Assembly (NCBI RefSeq): GCF_029625335.1
Contig: NZ_CP121111.1
Span: forward strand, 2,418,001 to 2,482,000
Source of the DNA: Flavobacterium nitratireducens
Lineage (GTDB): Bacteria > Bacteroidota > Bacteroidia > Flavobacteriales > Flavobacteriaceae
Reading direction: 5' to 3'
Length of the DNA stretch: 64,000 bases
Program-made: the position numbers and the translations under genes
Notes under the pieces: model-generated
What the model was told of the DNA's origin: nothing
Databases searched by the model: none
Seen by the model: only the letters and a program-made list of their open reading frames with translations
Shown here: piece after piece, positions 17,341 to 26,700 of the stretch
Position numbering within the stretch: position 1 is the first letter of the stretch
Layout of the letters: each line of letters starts with the position of its first letter

Positions 17341-19077
17341 ATGCAACAGAATAATAAAAATATCATTAATGGAGTAATGCTTAATGCATATCCAGACAGT
17401 ATTGGTGAAAAATTTAGTGATACAGTTGACATGCTTAAAATGAACGAGTTTAAGGATGTATTTTCTTTGTTATACGTATTGCCTACCTTTTTTAATAGTG
17501 ATTTAGACAGAGGTTTTTCTATTATTGATTACAATATAAATAAGGATTTAGTAAACCCAAAAGATTTAAAGGATTTAAATGAGCTTAATATAAAGCTGAA
17601 ATTTGATATTGTATTAAACCACCTTTCTGTAGCTTCACCTCAATTTAAAGATTTATTACAACACGGAAATGAATCTAAATTCAAAGATTTTTTTATCAAT
17701 TGGAATGAGTTTTGGGAGGGAAATGGAATAAAAAATGATGATGGAATTGTAATTCCTGAACCAGAGTTTCTAGATAAACTGTTTATGAGAAAGTCAGGTT
17801 TGCCAATATTAAAAGTGCGTTTTCCTGATGGTACAGAACAACCTTATTGGAATACTTTTTATCAACAAGTAACTTATAATCCAATTACTGTTCAGGATTT
17901 ACAAAATATAAAAGGCTTAACTGAAGCGCAAAGTTTATTTATAGTTACTAAAATTAATGAAGCGATAGCCCATAATCAGGATTTTACGACCGTTAATTTT
18001 GAAGATTGCAGTGCTTTAAAACAAGAAATTGTAGCAATTGTAGAACAAAAGCGTTCTTACTTAGGACAAATGGATGTCAATGCTACATCGCCTTTAGTAT
18101 GGGATTTCTATGAAGAAACATTAAAAAAATTAAATGGTTACGGTTGTAATATTCTTCGCTTAGATGCTTTTGCTTATTTGCATAAACAAGTAGGGGAATC
18201 TAATTTTTTTAATAAACCGGGAACTTGGGAATATTTAGAGCGTATCAAACAAATAGCGCAAAAAAACGACTTGATACTGTTACCAGAAATTCATGCGGAG
18301 TATGGTTTGCATTTACATGATGAAGTGGCCAATGAAGGATATTATATCTATGACTTTTTCTTACCTGGTCTAACGATACATACAATTGAAAATAAAACAA
18401 GTAAAGCGTTATTAAGTTGGGCTAAAGAAATTGTAGCTAAAGGATACAAAACAGTAAACATGCTTGGTTGTCATGATGGAATTCCTGTTCTGGATTTGAA
18501 AGGCAAGGAGGTAAATGGAGTTTACAACAAAGGATTGTTGGAAGATGCTGAGATAGAAAGTATCATGAACAAAATCATGGAACGTGGTGGTCGCGTAAAA
18601 AATCTTTACGATCCATCAGGAAAGAAGATTTCTTATTATCAAATAAATGCGACATTTTTTAGTGCTCTTGGTGAAGAGGAACAAAAGTTACTTCTTGCCA
18701 GAGTCATTCAAATGTTTATGCCGGGAATACCACAGGTTTGGTATCTGGATATTTTTGCGGGTAAAAATAATTATGAAGCGGCAGATAATGGTGGTAGTGC
18801 AGGTCATAAGGAAATTAATCGTACCACATTATCAATGCTCGACATTGAGCGAGGGTTAGAAACAGAAGTTGTAAAAAAACAATTAGAAATTATTCGTTTA
18901 AGAAATACCTCAAATGCATTTTTAGGTCAAGTAGAAATAAATGATACTATTGACGAAGTTATAGATATCAAATGGGTAAATGGTGATGCAGTTGTACACT
19001 TAAAGGCAAATCTTCAAACTACTGGTTTTACAATACAGCATACAGAGAATGGGATCACAAATAATATGAGTTTTTGA
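17341..19077 (+). CDS. GH13 subfamily 18 sucrose-phosphorylase-like enzyme
   Basis: This 578-residue cytoplasmic protein has no signal peptide. The (beta/alpha)8 barrel carries the GH13_18 catalytic triad. The nucleophile is Asp275 in NILRLDAFAY, the acid/base is Glu316 in LLPEIHAEYG, and the transition-state Asp379 is in GCHDGIPVLD. Other family blocks are FDIVLNHLS, ATSPLVWDFYEETL, YQINATFFSALG and RVIQMFMPGIPQVWYL. Such enzymes convert sucrose and phosphate to glucose 1-phosphate and fructose. Relatives act on sucrose 6-phosphate, glucosylglycerol or glucosylglycerate, so the acceptor is not certain. The flanking PfkB kinase and the sucrose-type transporter support sucrose. The protein is longer than the roughly 490-500-residue classical phosphorylases, mostly through an insertion at about residues 135-240. 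Confidence 0.85.
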   Translation: MQQNNKNIINGVMLNAYPDSIGEKFSDTVDMLKMNEFKDVFSLLYVLPTFFNSDLDRGFSIIDYNINKDLVNPKDLKDLNELNIKLKFDIVLNHLSVASPQFKDLLQHGNESKFKDFFINWNEFWEGNGIKNDDGIVIPEPEFLDKLFMRKSGLPILKVRFPDGTEQPYWNTFYQQVTYNPITVQDLQNIKGLTEAQSLFIVTKINEAIAHNQDFTTVNFEDCSALKQEIVAIVEQKRSYLGQMDVNATSPLVWDFYEETLKKLNGYGCNILRLDAFAYLHKQVGESNFFNKPGTWEYLERIKQIAQKNDLILLPEIHAEYGLHLHDEVANEGYYIYDFFLPGLTIHTIENKTSKALLSWAKEIVAKGYKTVNMLGCHDGIPVLDLKGKEVNGVYNKGLLEDAEIESIMNKIMERGGRVKNLYDPSGKKISYYQINATFFSALGEEEQKLLLARVIQMFMPGIPQVWYLDIFAGKNNYEAADNGGSAGHKEINRTTLSMLDIERGLETEVVKKQLEIIRLRNTSNAFLGQVEINDTIDEVIDIKWVNGDAVVHLKANLQTTGFTIQHTENGITNNMSF

Positions 19078-19163
19078 ATCTCATAATGTATCCAAAATTT
19101 AAAATTGCAAGTCGGTAGTGGCTGCATAAAATATTGAAATCATAATTATAAAAAGGATTAAAA

Positions 19164-20411
19164 ATGAAGAAAAGCACCGTTAAGATTGCTATGTATCTCA
19201 ATTATTTTGTGTTTGCAATTTTGCTAAATAGCGTAGGAATTGTAATTCTAAAGTCTCAGGCTAATTATGGGGTCGATGAATTGCAAGCCAGTATTCTGGA
19301 AGCATTTAAGGATTTACCTATAGCAATTGTGTCTTTTTTGGTGGCTTCTTTTTTGCCTAGAATTGGATACAAAAGAGCCATGCTTATTGGTTTGGGATTA
19401 GTTGCTTTAGCGTGTGTTAGTATGTATTTTGGAAATTCTTTTACAGCTGCTAAAATTCTTTTTGCAACGGTTGGTGTTTCTTTTGCTTTGATTAAAGTTT
19501 CTGTTTATTCTCTTATAGGAACAGTAACAGAGAGTCAAAAAGAACACAATAGTTTGATGAGCAGTATTGAAGGGGTTTTTATGATAGGGATTGCATTAGC
19601 GTATTTCTTGTTTCCAGCTTTCAATTCAGATACGAATCCTGATTCATGGTTAAATGTGTATTGGTTATTGGCAGGGATTTCATTGGTTTCTTTTGTGTTT
19701 TTGTTTTTTACAAAATTTGAGAATCAGATGGAAATTCCAGGAGTGAATTTAGCAGATGATTTTGCTCAAATGTTGAAACTATTGGCTAAGCTTTTAACGA
19801 TTGTTTTTGTAATTAGTGCTTTTTTGTTTGTAATGATTGAACAAGGAATCATGTCTTGGTTACCTACTTTTAATAGTAAAGTGCTGCATCTTCCGCAGAA
19901 TATAAGTATCATGATGGCAAGTATATTGGCAGTGTCCTTGGCAATAGGACGGCTTCTTGCCGGTGTTTTGACACAAAAAATCAACTGGATTTGGGTGTTG
20001 AGTTTTTGCATTCTAATTGCAATGTTGATTGTGATTTTTATTCTCCCTAAAGCTGTTGGATTAGAAGTGAAAGAAATTAATTCACTTGGTGATATTCCTT
20101 TGATAGGATTCGCATTTCCATTAGTAGGACTATTTATTGCGCCTATTTACCCACTTTTAAATTCGGTTGTTTTGAGCGCTTTACCACAAAAAATGCATAG
20201 TTCCATGACTGGTTTGATTGTGGTTTTTTCTGCCTTGGGAGGGACTCTCGGTTCCAGAATTATTGGTTATTTGTTTAAAAATGAAGGTCCGGAAAATGCA
20301 TTTTATTATACGTTGATTCCGATGTCCTTGTTGTTTGTTTCTTTTTTTATTCTAAAAAAACTTACTTCAAATAATACTCAGGAATTGAAGTTTAAAAACT
20401 TTAGTCATTAA
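19164..20411 (+). CDS. MFS transporter, FucP-like sugar permease
   Basis: This 415-residue protein has about 12 hydrophobic segments and belongs to the major facilitator superfamily. The loop between helices 2 and 3 contains LPRIGYKRAMLIGLGL, the MFS motif A position, and helix 4 has GVSFALIKVSVYSLIG. Overall it resembles fucose/glucose permease-type carriers rather than the SLC45-type carrier encoded 2.8 kb upstream. It may import a monosaccharide or disaccharide; the following trehalase gene (19 bp away) suggests trehalose or glucose. The 86-bp gap before it has no clear terminator, so it is probably in the same operon. Confidence 0.75.
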   Translation: MKKSTVKIAMYLNYFVFAILLNSVGIVILKSQANYGVDELQASILEAFKDLPIAIVSFLVASFLPRIGYKRAMLIGLGLVALACVSMYFGNSFTAAKILFATVGVSFALIKVSVYSLIGTVTESQKEHNSLMSSIEGVFMIGIALAYFLFPAFNSDTNPDSWLNVYWLLAGISLVSFVFLFFTKFENQMEIPGVNLADDFAQMLKLLAKLLTIVFVISAFLFVMIEQGIMSWLPTFNSKVLHLPQNISIMMASILAVSLAIGRLLAGVLTQKINWIWVLSFCILIAMLIVIFILPKAVGLEVKEINSLGDIPLIGFAFPLVGLFIAPIYPLLNSVVLSALPQKMHSSMTGLIVVFSALGGTLGSRIIGYLFKNEGPENAFYYTLIPMSLLFVSFFILKKLTSNNTQELKFKNFSH

Positions 20412-20430
20412 TAGTAATTAGTGTTTCAAA

Positions 20431-22299
20431 ATGAAAATTTTACTTAATATAGAAAAGACATTCAGAGAACTTTTGCAGCAAGAGGATACTGATCAAGATA
20501 AAAAAATTACAAAAGACGATCTTGGTCCTAAAAGATTTGTTCTGGTGGATGAATTATCTAAAAAAGAACAAATTATAGAAGGAACCTATCATTTGTCTAA
20601 TTTGCTTCAGGAATTGGCAACACTTAAAGAGAAAGGAGAAATAACTGCAGAAGTTGATTTAGATTCTATTATAGAAGAACCTGTTCAAAGAATATCGAGA
20701 AAGATAAGAGATGATTATTGGAATGAACTCACCCGTACAATTGATAAAAAAGGGTTGGAACAAATTCTAAAAGATGAAAAAACATCTAATGATATTGCAA
20801 CACTATACGTTTCGGCCAAAGATAAACAAGGAGTTGCTTATTTTCAAGAATTAGAAAAAGAATTAAAAAGTTTTAAAGTAGCCATTTTGCCAGAGAATTA
20901 TACAATGGATTATGTGGATACTTTAAATTCAAAACCAGGTATTTTAGCGCTGGCATTAGAAAAAAATAAATCAGAATTACAGGGAGTCCCTTTTGTTGTT
21001 CCCGGTGGTCGATTTAATGAGATGTATGGCTGGGATAGTTATTTTATTGCTGTTGGATTGTTAATAGACAATCAATTGGATAAAGCCATGGCTATTGCTG
21101 AGAATTTTAGATACCAAATCATTCATTATGGTAAAATTTTAAATGCTAACAGGAGTTATTATTTAACAAGGACTCAGCCTCCGTTATACTCTTCTTTGCT
21201 GGTTGATATATCCAAACAAAAAATACCTGATTTGAATTGGTTGAGGCTGCATTTGGAAACAGTGATATTAGAATATAATACCGTTTGGATGGTTCAAGGA
21301 GGAAGGTTGACTTCAACAGCTTTGAATCGGTATAAAGCAGATGGAGTGGGAATGCCTTTTGAAGTGGAACCAGGTCACTTTGATGATGTATTAATTTCGT
21401 ATGCTAAAAAATATAACTTACCTATTAGGGAATTTGAAAAACAGTATTTGAACAGGACATTAGTTGATGCGGAACTCGATATGTATTTTGTTCATGACCG
21501 TAGTTTGAGAGAAAGTGGACATGATACAACCGATAGATTGATAAATACCTGTGCCAATTTAAATTCTGTAGATATCAACAGTTTTCTTTATAAATATGAA
21601 AAAGATATCGCTTACCTGATTAAAGAGTATTTTGATAATGCTTTTTTATCAGATAATTTGGTTCACACCTCTGAGCAATGGGAGCAAAAAGCCCTTGCCA
21701 GAAAAGAAAAAATGAATGAGTTGTGTTGGAATGAAAAGGCAGGAATGTATTTTGATTATGACTTTGTGAATAAAAAACAGCTTCCTTTTGAGGCTGCAAC
21801 AACCTTTTTCCCTTTGTGGGCAAAATTGTGCAGCGAGGAACAAGCCAAACAATTGTTGGAAATTGCTTTGCCAAAATTTGTAAAAACAGGGGGGATTACC
21901 GGAAGTACAAAAACAAGCAGTATTGCATATTCTCATGAAAATGCTCCGCAAAGACAATGGGATTATCCTTTTGGGTGGGCACCACACCAAATGTTATTAT
22001 GGGAAGGACTGATTAATTATAATTATTTGGATAAAGCACAAGAAATGGTCTACAGATGGCTTTGGTTAATTACCAAAAATGCTGTAGAATACAATGGAAC
22101 CATTCCTGAAAAGTTTGATTTAGAAATTAGTTCCCATAAAGTATTTGCTGAATATGGTAATGTGGGGACAGAGTTTGATTATATTGCCAAAGAAGGATTT
22201 GGCTGGGTAAATGCTTCCTATCAATTGGGATTACAGATTTTAAATTGTAGTTTGAAACAGGAATTAAATAAAATGACTTCGCCGGAAGATTTATTTTAA
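20431..22299 (+). CDS. GH37 alpha,alpha-trehalase of the (fungal-like) neutral type with an EF-hand-like loop
   Basis: This 622-residue protein has no signal peptide, so it is predicted cytoplasmic, hydrolysing trehalose to two glucose. Both trehalase signatures are present: PGGRFNEMYGWDSY (about residue 191) and QWDYPFGWAP (about 510). The candidate general acid is the Asp in RESGHDTT (about 360-366), and the candidate general base is the Glu in AEYGNVG (about 573). The N-terminal 130 residues are unlike periplasmic TreA. They contain an EF-hand-like loop, D19-T-D21-Q-D23-K-K-I-T-K-D-D30, followed by LGPKRF and GTYHLSNLLQEL. These blocks resemble the calcium-binding domain of yeast neutral trehalase Nth1. 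It closes the sugar operon. Confidence 0.92.
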   Translation: MKILLNIEKTFRELLQQEDTDQDKKITKDDLGPKRFVLVDELSKKEQIIEGTYHLSNLLQELATLKEKGEITAEVDLDSIIEEPVQRISRKIRDDYWNELTRTIDKKGLEQILKDEKTSNDIATLYVSAKDKQGVAYFQELEKELKSFKVAILPENYTMDYVDTLNSKPGILALALEKNKSELQGVPFVVPGGRFNEMYGWDSYFIAVGLLIDNQLDKAMAIAENFRYQIIHYGKILNANRSYYLTRTQPPLYSSLLVDISKQKIPDLNWLRLHLETVILEYNTVWMVQGGRLTSTALNRYKADGVGMPFEVEPGHFDDVLISYAKKYNLPIREFEKQYLNRTLVDAELDMYFVHDRSLRESGHDTTDRLINTCANLNSVDINSFLYKYEKDIAYLIKEYFDNAFLSDNLVHTSEQWEQKALARKEKMNELCWNEKAGMYFDYDFVNKKQLPFEAATTFFPLWAKLCSEEQAKQLLEIALPKFVKTGGITGSTKTSSIAYSHENAPQRQWDYPFGWAPHQMLLWEGLINYNYLDKAQEMVYRWLWLITKNAVEYNGTIPEKFDLEISSHKVFAEYGNVGTEFDYIAKEGFGWVNASYQLGLQILNCSLKQELNKMTSPEDLF

Positions 22300-22373
22300 T
22301 CGTTTTTTTTGTAATAAGCTTAAGGTTTGTATGTTATTTTTTTTTAAATTTATATTTCTTTAAATTTTTTAAT

Positions 22374-22808
22374 ATGACTGTAAATCAAATATTAAGCACG
22401 AAAGGAAACGATGTGTATTCGGTTGTTTCTACTATTAGCGTATATGACGCTATTAAAATAATGAGTGAGAAAAATGTTGGAGCAATCTTAGTCATTGAAG
22501 AAGGTCAGCTAAAAGGAATTTTCTCAGAAAGGGATTATGCCCGAAAAATTATTCTGAAAGATAAGTCGTCTAAGACAACTATGGTTCAAGAAATCATGGT
22601 GAGTAATGTGTTTACTGTGCAGCCTACTGATGATTTGGATAATTGTATGGAAATGATGATTTCAAGAAGGATTAGACATTTACCTGTTGTAGAAGATGAT
22701 AAAGTTATTGGACTGATTTCAATCGGAGACGTGGTAAAATGTATTATTGAAAAACAAAAAGAAACTATTCAGTTATTAGATTCATATATAAACGGAACAC
22801 AATCTTGA
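22374..22808 (+). CDS. CBS-domain pair protein
   Basis: This 144-residue protein consists of two CBS motifs: residues about 5-60 (YDAIKIMSEKNVGAILVIE, LKGIFSERDYARKI) and about 75-130 (DDLDNCMEMMISRRIRHLPVVED, VIGLISIGDVVKCII). CBS pairs bind adenosine nucleotides and regulate partner enzymes or channels, but no effector domain is attached here. The partner is therefore unknown. It lies between the sugar island and ruvA and is followed by a terminator, so it is probably monocistronic or the tail of the trehalase unit (74-bp gap). Confidence 0.9.
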   Translation: MTVNQILSTKGNDVYSVVSTISVYDAIKIMSEKNVGAILVIEEGQLKGIFSERDYARKIILKDKSSKTTMVQEIMVSNVFTVQPTDDLDNCMEMMISRRIRHLPVVEDDKVIGLISIGDVVKCIIEKQKETIQLLDSYINGTQS

Positions 22809-22849
22809 TTTAAAGAAAATGAATATTTTAAATCAGATATATTGTATAG

Positions 22850-22872
22850 CCACTCTTTTGAGTGGTTTTTTT
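22850..22872 (+). terminator. Rho-independent terminator after the CBS-domain gene
   Basis: A 6-bp stem CCACTC/GAGTGG (22850-22855 and 22860-22865) with a TTTT loop is followed by seven T residues. It lies 41 bases after the stop codon. Confidence 0.85.
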
Positions 22873-23129
22873 TGGGGAATTATTTTCCTTGTTTTTTTAA
22901 AAGAATTAATAAAATGTTAACTATTTAAGTTAAGACTTCTATCTTTGTATATAAGATAAAACTGCTATTCTATTTTTTTAGAATTAAAAAGATGTAATAG
23001 TAAAAAAATGTTTCAATGCAAAGGAAGTACACGTTTGTAACAAAGTGTTGTTATGAATAACTTGTTTTTAAGTTGCTAAGGAGAGGCTAAAACAATCTTA
23101 ATTAAACTTTTTCAAAAAATAAACATTAG
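22873..23129. other. AT-rich leader region of ruvA, no gene
   Basis: Gene-free stretch between the CBS-gene terminator and ruvA. A TATCTTTG box at 22940-22947 fits the Bacteroidota -7 element, but no TTG is found at the right distance. If that promoter is real, the ruvA leader is about 175 nt, which is unusually long. No tRNA and no recognisable riboswitch was seen; a weak GTTATGAATAAC hairpin lies near 23052-23063. Confidence 0.5.
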
Positions 23130-23711
23130 ATGATTGCGCATTTACAAGGAAAGTTAGTTGAAAAAACACCTACACATTTGGTTATTGATTGTGGAGGAGT
23201 AGGTTATGAAGTTCATATATCATTGTACACCTTTTCATTACTTCCTAATTCTGATTTCATAAAAGTATTTACTCATCTTCAAATCAAAGAAGATGCACAT
23301 ACTATTTTTGGTTTTGTAGAGAAATCAGAAAGAGAAATATTTAAATTGTTGTTGTCGGTTTCTGGTATTGGAGCAGGTATTGCCCGAACAATGTTGTCTT
23401 CGCTTGATCCAAAACAAATTACTCACGCTATTGCATCTGGGGATGTTACTACTATTCAAACCATCAAGGGAATTGGAAGTAAAACAGCGCAAAGAGTTAT
23501 TTTGGATTTAAAGGAAAAAGTTTTGAAGTTGTATGATTTAGACGAAGTTTCTGTGTCGCAAAGCAATACAAATAGAGATGAAGCGTTATCTGCATTAGAA
23601 GTTTTAGGTTTTGTTAGAAAAGCTTCTGAAAAAGTGATAGATAAAATTGTAAAAGAAAATCCTGAGGCATCAGTTGAATCGATTATTAAACAAGCATTAA
23701 AAAGCTTATAA
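23130..23711 (+). CDS. ruvA: Holliday junction DNA helicase subunit RuvA
   Basis: This 193-residue protein is the tetrameric Holliday-junction-binding subunit that directs RuvB during branch migration and repair. It has the N-terminal OB-fold domain (MIAHLQGKLVEKTPTHLVID, CGGVGYEVHIS, DAHTIFGF). Two helix-hairpin-helix motifs follow (LLSVSGIGAGIARTMLSSL and IQTIKGIGSKTAQRVILDL), then a linker and the small C-terminal domain III that contacts RuvB (DEALSALEVLGFVRKASEKV). Length is typical. It is immediately followed by sprA (21 bp), the usual flavobacterial order, so the two are probably co-transcribed. Confidence 0.97.
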   Translation: MIAHLQGKLVEKTPTHLVIDCGGVGYEVHISLYTFSLLPNSDFIKVFTHLQIKEDAHTIFGFVEKSEREIFKLLLSVSGIGAGIARTMLSSLDPKQITHAIASGDVTTIQTIKGIGSKTAQRVILDLKEKVLKLYDLDEVSVSQSNTNRDEALSALEVLGFVRKASEKVIDKIVKENPEASVESIIKQALKSL

Positions 23712-23732
23712 AGCACAGCAAAAACCAATTGT

Positions 23733-26700
23733 ATGCATAAAATTTGTATTGTTTGGGCAGTTTTATTATGCGGTTTTGTGTCTTTGGCTCAGGTTAATGA
23801 ACCAGTTCAGGATACAACAAAAAGAAGATATTCAATAGGGAAAGTTCAAATGAAGGACCCTAAGAGTATCCTTTCTGCTTATACTTATGACCCAAAAACA
23901 GATAGATATATTTACACCCATTCGGTAGATGGATTTTCTATCAAGTACCCCATTATACTAACTCCAAAAGAATACGAAAATTTAGTTTTGAAAGAATCTA
24001 TGAAGGATTATTTCAAAAAAAATCGGATGCAATTGATGGGAAGAAAAAAGGTAGTGAAGCTGATAAAAAAGATTTATTACCCAGATATTATGTCAATTCG
24101 GGATTGTTTGAATCTATTTTTGGTAGTAATACAATTGATGTAAAGCCTACCGGTTCCGTTGAAATGGATATGGGTGTTCGATATACCAAACAGGACAATC
24201 CTTCCTTTTCTCCCAGAAACAGGTCTAATCTTGCTTTTGATTTTGATCAAAGAATTAGCATGAGTTTGATGGGGAAAGTGGGAACCCGACTGAATGTAAA
24301 TGCTAATTATGACACCCAATCTACATTTGCTTTTCAAAACTTACTGAAATTAGAATATGCGCCAACTGAAGATGATATTATTCAAAAAATTGAAGTTGGA
24401 AATGTGAGTATGCCTTTAAACAGTTCTTTAATTAGAGGAGCACAGAGTTTGTTTGGTGTCAAGGCACAGTTACAATTTGGTAAAACAATGGTAACAGGTG
24501 TTTTCTCTGAACAAAAATCCCAGACTAAGACAGTGGTTTCACAAGGAGGAGGAACTATTCAGGATTTTGATCTCTATGCTTTGGATTATGATAACGACAG
24601 ACACTTTTTCTTATCGCAATACTTTAGAAATCGATACGATGCGGCTTTAAAAAATTATCCATTTATTGATAGTAGAGTACAAATTACAAGAATTGAGGTT
24701 TGGGTAACTAATAAGCAAACACGTCTTAATACCACGGCTAATAATTTAAGAAACGTAATCGCAATCCAGGATTTAGGAGAAGCACAGTTAACGGGTTTAA
24801 ATGATAATGAAGTGGTGGTTTTAAATCCTTCGACAGGAATGTTTAATACTCCCGCTGATACTCCATCAGATAATGCAAATAATAAATATGATCCTGCAAA
24901 AATTGGACTCGCAGATGGTTATTTAAAAACAGATATTCGTGAAATTGCTACCGCTAGTGCAGGTTTTAAAGTGTCTGTAAGTGAAGGACAAGACTATTCA
25001 AAACTGGAGAATGCTCGTAAATTAACGACTAATGAATTTACCTATCATCCACAATTAGGATATATTTCTCTGCAACAAAGATTGTCGAATGATGAAATTT
25101 TGGCTGTAGCTTATGAATATACAATAGGTGATCAGGTTTATCAAGTGGGAGAGTTTGGTAATGATGGCGTGGATGCAACGCTTGTTACCGGAACACCACA
25201 ATCAACGCAGGCTGTTGTGACTCAAAGTTTGGTGTTAAAAATGTTGAAAAGTAATCTGACTAATGTTTCTAATCCTGTGTGGAATTTGATGATGAAGAAT
25301 ATTTATCAAATCCCTGGTGCTTACCAAATCAAACAAGAAGATTTTAGATTTAATATCCTTTATACTGATCCTTCACCTTTAAATTATATAACTCCCGTAA
25401 CAGGAAATCCATTTCCCGTGAATCCTTCTCCGGATGATAAGGTGGCCGAAACTCCATTGTTGAATGTGTTTAATTTAGATAAGTTAAATTATAACAATGA
25501 TCGTCAAACGGGTGGTGATGGGTTTTTTGATTTTGTTTCCGGATTGACAATGGATACTCAAAATGGACGTATCATTTTTACTACTAAAGAACCTTTTGGG
25601 GAGTTGTTATTTAATAAGTTGACTACTAATACAGTTGAAGATTATAGTAATACAGCTACATATAATCCTAACCAAAGTAAATACGTTTTTGGAGCCATGT
25701 ATCGAAAAACACAGGCCAAGGCATTAGAAGATAGTGATAAAAATAAATTTTTATTAAGAGGAAAATACAAATCATCCAGTGGTGATGGTATTCCTATTGG
25801 AGCATTCAATGTGCCTCAGGGTTCGGTTGTAGTAACCGCCGGAGGAAGAGTTTTAGTTGAAGGAGTAGATTATAGTGTTAACTATCAATTGGGGAGAGTT
25901 CAGATTCTGGATCCATCATTACAAGCTTCCAATACGCCTATTAATGTTTCTTTGGAAAATAATTCCATTTTTGGTCAACAAACTAGACGATTTATGGGAG
26001 TGAATGTAGAACATAAATTTTCGGATAATTTTACATTAGGTGGAACCTTTTTGAAGATGACTGAAAAACCATTTACCCAAAAATCGAATTATGGTCAGGA
26101 ATCTGTAAACAATACTATTTTTGGATTCAATACTAATTTCTCAACTGAGGTTCCTTTTTTTACAAGATTAGTAAATATGCTTCCTAATGTTGATACTGAT
26201 GTGCCATCAAATTTATCCGTTAGAGGTGAAATTGCGTTCTTAAAACCTGATACCCCGAAAGCAGATCAATTTCAAGGACAATCAACATTGTATGTAGATG
26301 ATTTTGAAGGTACTCAATCATCTATCGATATGCGTTCGGCTTATGCCTGGAGTTTAGCTTCAACACCTACTAATCAAGATGCTAAGTTTCCAACGGCGTA
26401 TGAGTTTAATGGAACGTCGAATGATTTGTCCTATGGGCATAAAAGAGCAAAATTAGCTTGGTACACTATAGATCCTGTTTTTTATGTTCAAAAACCCTCT
26501 GGCGTTTCAAATGATGATATTTCTTTGAACTCAACCAGAAGAATTTATAGCAAAGAGTTGTATCCAACATTGGATATAGCTCAGGGACAAACACAGGTAA
26601 TTAATACCCTGGATTTAACTTATTTCCCATCCGAAAGAGGACCGTATAATAATAATTCAAATTTTGGTTTAACTCCTAAAGAGAATTACGGAGGAATTAT

